Part shown: piece by piece, positions 7,098-8,551 of the stretch
How the letters are laid out: each line of letters opens with the position of its first letter
How positions within the stretch are numbered: the first letter of the stretch is position 1
Assembly (NCBI GenBank): GCA_910585755.1
Contig: CAJUFH010000080.1
Coordinates: 1-8,551, forward strand
DNA: 8,551 nt
Direction: 5' to 3'
Source: an uncultured Muribaculaceae bacterium
Lineage (GTDB): Bacteria; Bacteroidota; Bacteroidia; Bacteroidales; Muribaculaceae
Program-made: the position numbers and the translations under genes
The notes under the pieces: generated by a model
What the model saw: only the letters and a program-made list of their open reading frames with translations
Told to the model about the DNA's origin: nothing
The model's database searches: none

Positions 7098-7161
7098 GCC
7101 GGATTGCGTTGGAAGTGCCGACGGTTCAGTTAGTTAGTGGTGATTGGACGGTGAGGGGTCT

Positions 7162-7204
7162 GCAAAACGAAAAGTACATTTACTTGGATTTTGCTTGGAT
7201 TTTG
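7162..7204 (+). repeat. Nested hairpin and 11-bp tandem duplication after the PIN gene
   Basis: GCAAAA (7162-7167) pairs with TTTTGC (7189-7194), enclosing AAGTA-CATT-TACTT (7172-7185). CTTGGATTTTG is then duplicated head-to-tail at 7183-7193 and 7194-7204. It may act as an imperfect terminator for the ATPase-PIN operon or as a binding site in an element end. Confidence 0.4.
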
Positions 7205-7525
7205 AGCGCGTGAGGTTGGAGGGTTGGTTGGGTTGAAGTTGGATTGACTGCGGTCGTGCTTGTGGCGCGGCCTTTTATTTTGCCCGTGTGTCTGCATGAG
7301 GCCGTTTCGTGGCGTGTGGCGGCGTTCAGATTGCCGGACGGTAGAATGTCGCGGCGCGGCTAAACACGCGGAAATCGAGCCGTTTGCGGGCGTTGTGCGG
7401 GGTCATGCCGGGCGGGGCTGAGCGGCGGTCGATTAAAAGCCGTTTGAGCGATGGTTAGCCGCCCCTTAAACGCCGTTTGAACGGTGCTGTCGAGGATTGA
7501 TCCGGCGGAAACCCGGCACTCGTGG

Positions 7526-7550
7526 TTTAATACAAAATTTCTGTATTAAA
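7526..7550. repeat. AT-rich palindrome, 9-bp arms
   Basis: TTTAATACA (7526-7534) is the exact reverse complement of TGTATTAAA (7542-7550), with a 7-nt spacer. No T-tract follows. Placed just before the 12-bp repeats, it looks like a protein-binding site or element-end structure rather than a terminator. Confidence 0.5.
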
Positions 7551-7555
7551 TAGGG

Positions 7556-7591
7556 TTGGAGATAGTGTTGGAGATAGTGTTGGGGTTAGTT
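7556..7591 (+). repeat. Three 12-bp direct repeats
   Basis: TTGGAGATAGTG occurs twice without a gap (7556-7567, 7568-7579). A degenerate third copy, TTGGGGTTAGTT, follows at 7580-7591. The period is close to one helical turn, so proteins would bind on nearly the same face. This suits an iteron-like or recombinase-binding array, but three copies is few. Confidence 0.5.
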
Positions 7592-7644
7592 TTCGGTACC
7601 ACTTAAACGGCGATAAACACCCCTATAAGGACAAAATGCGGGCA

Positions 7645-7660
7645 AAAATCGGGCGATTTT
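7645..7660. repeat. Palindrome AAAATCG-GG-CGATTTT
   Basis: Perfect 7-bp arms (7645-7651 and 7654-7660) are separated by two bases. It is one of several palindromes in the gene-free region and could be an operator or a small hairpin. Confidence 0.35.
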
Positions 7661-7795
7661 CAAGGATAGCACCCCCTTTAATACCACGAAAAACGGGGTT
7701 TTGCGAGGTACGTTTAAGTGTTTAAGTTGCTGATATATAGCGGCGTATTGGCGTAAATAGGGCAAAATACCCTCAAAAATAATTGAAAAGCATTT

Positions 7796-7819
7796 AAAAA
7801 ACGGCCACGTGAGAGGTCG
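7796..7819 (-). terminator. Weak candidate terminator of the repressor gene
   Basis: On the minus strand CGACC and GGCCG (one mismatch, 8-nt loop) precede six T (7796-7801). It sits about 35 bp after the repressor stop codon. The stem is short and imperfect, so this is tentative. Confidence 0.25.
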
Positions 7820-7852
7820 GTCAGTTGAGGCAAAAGGGCAGCAGACCCGGTA

Positions 7853-8341
7853 TCAGACCTTTTGTACCGTTTCCGGCTCGACGAAAACCTGCTGCACATC
7901 TTGGGGGGCAATATTTCTATTGGAAATAGTCCGGAGATCCATATTCTCCCGCTCCAACTGAGCGTTGCGCTCTTTCAGTCTTCCGATTTCCTCAGCCTGC
8001 TGAATAATCAGGTCTTCTTTTCCTTTTAAGAATGGCTCGAACTGAGCAAAAAAATCCTTAATGGTGACGTCTGACGTAATTGGTACAGCAACCTCCACAC
8101 GGTTGGGAATAGTCATATTGCCCAATCCCGTCAATAGCCACATCGCGTTTATATCGTAAGTAGTTACGATTTTTTCTAAAACATCTGCTTTAGGCACTAC
8201 CCCTCGAATATAAGATCTGATATTAGCCTCACTTATACCCAGAGATTGAGCAAATACAGTATTTTTGCCGCTTGCAAAAGCCTCCACGAGCATCTTGATA
8301 CGCTCGTGGATAGTCGTATTTCGTATTTTTTTATCCTCCAT
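7853..8341 (-). CDS. Phage CI-like helix-turn-helix repressor
   Basis: This 162-aa protein is a DNA-binding regulator of the CI/XRE kind found in Bacteroidales prophages and integrative elements. The N-terminal domain (10-76) has the phage-repressor layout. A helix-turn-helix lies at about 27-46 (VFAQSLGISEANIRSYIRG), followed by NAMWLLTGLGNM (65-76), a very typical end of this domain. Residues 107-137 are a charged heptad-like coiled coil (KEDLIIQQAEEIGRLKE and onward), likely for dimerisation. There is no S24/LexA-type peptidase domain, so SOS-type self-cleavage is not expected. The start is the ATG at 8339-8341; palindromes in the leader and the face-to-face promoters upstream point to autoregulation and to repression of the rightward genes. 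The stop is TGA. The target operators are inferred from palindromes, not demonstrated. Confidence 0.8.
   Translation of the reverse strand: MEDKKIRNTTIHERIKMLVEAFASGKNTVFAQSLGISEANIRSYIRGVVPKADVLEKIVTTYDINAMWLLTGLGNMTIPNRVEVAVPITSDVTIKDFFAQFEPFLKGKEDLIIQQAEEIGRLKERNAQLERENMDLRTISNRNIAPQDVQQVFVEPETVQKV
8153..8170. promoter_or_regulatory. Intragenic operator-like palindrome in the repressor gene
   Basis: ATCGTAA-GTAG-TTACGAT has 7-bp arms and a 4-bp spacer, the same geometry and core (TCGTAA-N4-TTACGA) as the palindrome at 8372-8389. It overlaps codons 58-63 of the repressor. It could be an auxiliary operator allowing looping, or a roadblock. Confidence 0.45.
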
Positions 8342-8344
8342 CGT

Positions 8345-8362
8345 AAAATATTCCGATATTTT
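8345..8362. repeat. AT-rich palindrome in the repressor leader
   Basis: AAAATAT-TCCG-ATATTTT has 7-bp arms and a 4-bp spacer. It lies 3 bp upstream of the repressor ATG. It could form a hairpin around the start codon in mRNA, or be a further binding site. Confidence 0.35.
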
Positions 8363-8363
8363 C

Positions 8364-8394
8364 TTGCGTAATTCGTAACTTATTACGAACTTTG
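8364..8394 (+). promoter_or_regulatory. Rightward promoter of the putative lysogeny switch
   Basis: TTG at 8364-8366 and GAACTTTG at 8387-8394 (consensus TAnnTTTG, first base off) are 20 nt apart, a normal Bacteroidetes spacing. The operator palindrome 8372-8389 lies between and overlaps the boxes. A bound repressor would therefore block it. Transcription would start near 8400 and reach the small ORF at 8469. Confidence 0.5.
8372..8389. promoter_or_regulatory. Main repressor operator candidate
   Basis: TTCGTAA-CTTA-TTACGAA is a perfect palindrome with 7-bp arms. It lies within the rightward promoter and 30 bp upstream of the repressor start codon. The core recurs inside the repressor gene, and half-sites occur at 8341-8346 (TCGTAA) and 8426-8431 (TTACGA). 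Confidence 0.65.
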
Positions 8395-8420
8395 CAGCGA
8401 GTTAGAAAATTAACAGCCGT

Positions 8421-8454
8421 CAAAGTTACGAAAAATCGGCGACATAACGGCAAA
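8421..8454 (-). promoter_or_regulatory. Leftward promoter of the repressor gene
   Basis: On the minus strand, TTTG (8451-8454) and a perfect -7 box TAACTTTG (8421-8428) are 22 nt apart. The TTACGA half-site at 8426-8431 overlaps the -7 box, which suggests autoregulation. The predicted start near 8415 gives a leader of about 70 nt that runs through the operator at 8372-8389. Confidence 0.55.
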
Positions 8455-8468
8455 CTAATATAGGAAAT

Positions 8469-8540
8469 ATGGCACAGAACCCAACAAAACCCACCGCTGT
8501 AGAGTCCAAGGGCAAGTGCAATATTAGCGAAAATGCTTGA
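8469..8540 (+). CDS. Tiny 23-aa divergent ORF
   Basis: The ORF starts MAQNPTKPTAVESK and ends CNISENA before TGA at 8538-8540. It is the first ORF after the rightward promoter. Its frame overlaps an ATG at 8533-8535 by 8 bp, suggesting coupling or a leader peptide. I do not recognise it. It is hydrophilic, with one Cys. It may be a real small early protein or only an upstream ORF. Confidence 0.4.
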   Translation: MAQNPTKPTAVESKGKCNISENA

Positions 8541-8551
8541 AAAATTCGATG
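8533..8551 (+). CDS. Possible start of the next rightward gene (partial)
   Basis: ATG at 8533-8535 reads MLEKFD and runs off the window edge. It overlaps the end of the 23-aa ORF. Only six codons can be seen, so the assignment rests on position in the divergent operon. Its function cannot be told. Confidence 0.3.

Larger units (their letters stand above)
7098..7852. other. 755-bp gene-free region rich in short repeats and palindromes
   Basis: No ORF with protein-like composition was found on either strand. The left part (about 7120-7450) is strongly G/T-biased on the plus strand and GC-rich. The right part (7520-7800) is AT-rich. It contains an 11-bp tandem duplication, a 12-bp triplication, palindromes, and repeated GCCGTTTG/CGTTTAA words. 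No tRNA is evident. It may be the end region of a mobile element whose repressor lies at 7853-8341, or a remnant of deleted genes. Confidence 0.5.

Noticed and set aside
7714..7911. Minus-strand 65-codon frame after the repressor
   Set aside because: Overlaps the 3' end of the repressor in another frame, and its composition (Arg, Ser and Leu-rich) is not protein-like.
1..8551. CRISPR array, tRNA or rRNA genes
   Set aside because: No regularly spaced repeats of CRISPR size and no recognisable tRNA or rRNA segments were found on either strand.

Overview
The window looks like a chromosomal stretch from a Bacteroidales gut bacterium, possibly Muribaculaceae-like. Four things suggest this. There are several Bacteroidetes-type -7 boxes (TAnnTTTG). 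Shine-Dalgarno sites are absent. A very large modular secreted pectinesterase carries Listeria-Bacteroides (InlB-type) repeats. That protein also has a C-terminal tail typical of Bacteroidales exoproteins. The family-level placement is inference.

Layout. Bases 1-27 may be the last codons of an IS transposase. Bases 396-4904 (minus strand) form one long reading frame for a signal-peptide-bearing CE8 pectin methylesterase of about 1500 codons. A single in-frame TGA at 4083-4085 cuts it into an N-terminal secreted fragment and a C-terminal catalytic part. A strong terminator follows at 276-310. Upstream of it lies a 27-residue hydrophobic mini-gene (5118-5201, minus) with its own -7 box and intrinsic terminator; it resembles the tiny Bacteroidales 'smalltalk'-type peptides.

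On the plus strand, 5455-7097 holds a translationally coupled pair: an ABC/SMC-type AAA ATPase (400 aa) overlapping by ATGA with a small PIN-domain nuclease (147 aa). The arrangement (overcoming-lysogenization-like ATPase plus nuclease effector) has the shape of an anti-phage defence or toxin-type module. I cannot match it to a named system, and it is the best candidate here for something undescribed.

Bases 7098-7852 have no convincing gene. They have strong G/T skew, short tandem repeats, palindromes and a recurring CGTTTRA-like word. Next comes a phage CI-like repressor (7853-8341, minus) whose upstream region has two face-to-face promoters and TCGTAA-N4-TTACGA palindromes, one of them inside the repressor gene. 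A tiny ORF and the start of another gene leave divergently at the right edge. This looks like the control region of a prophage or other mobile element continuing beyond the window. Its left boundary may lie just after, or inside, the 3' end of the PIN gene.
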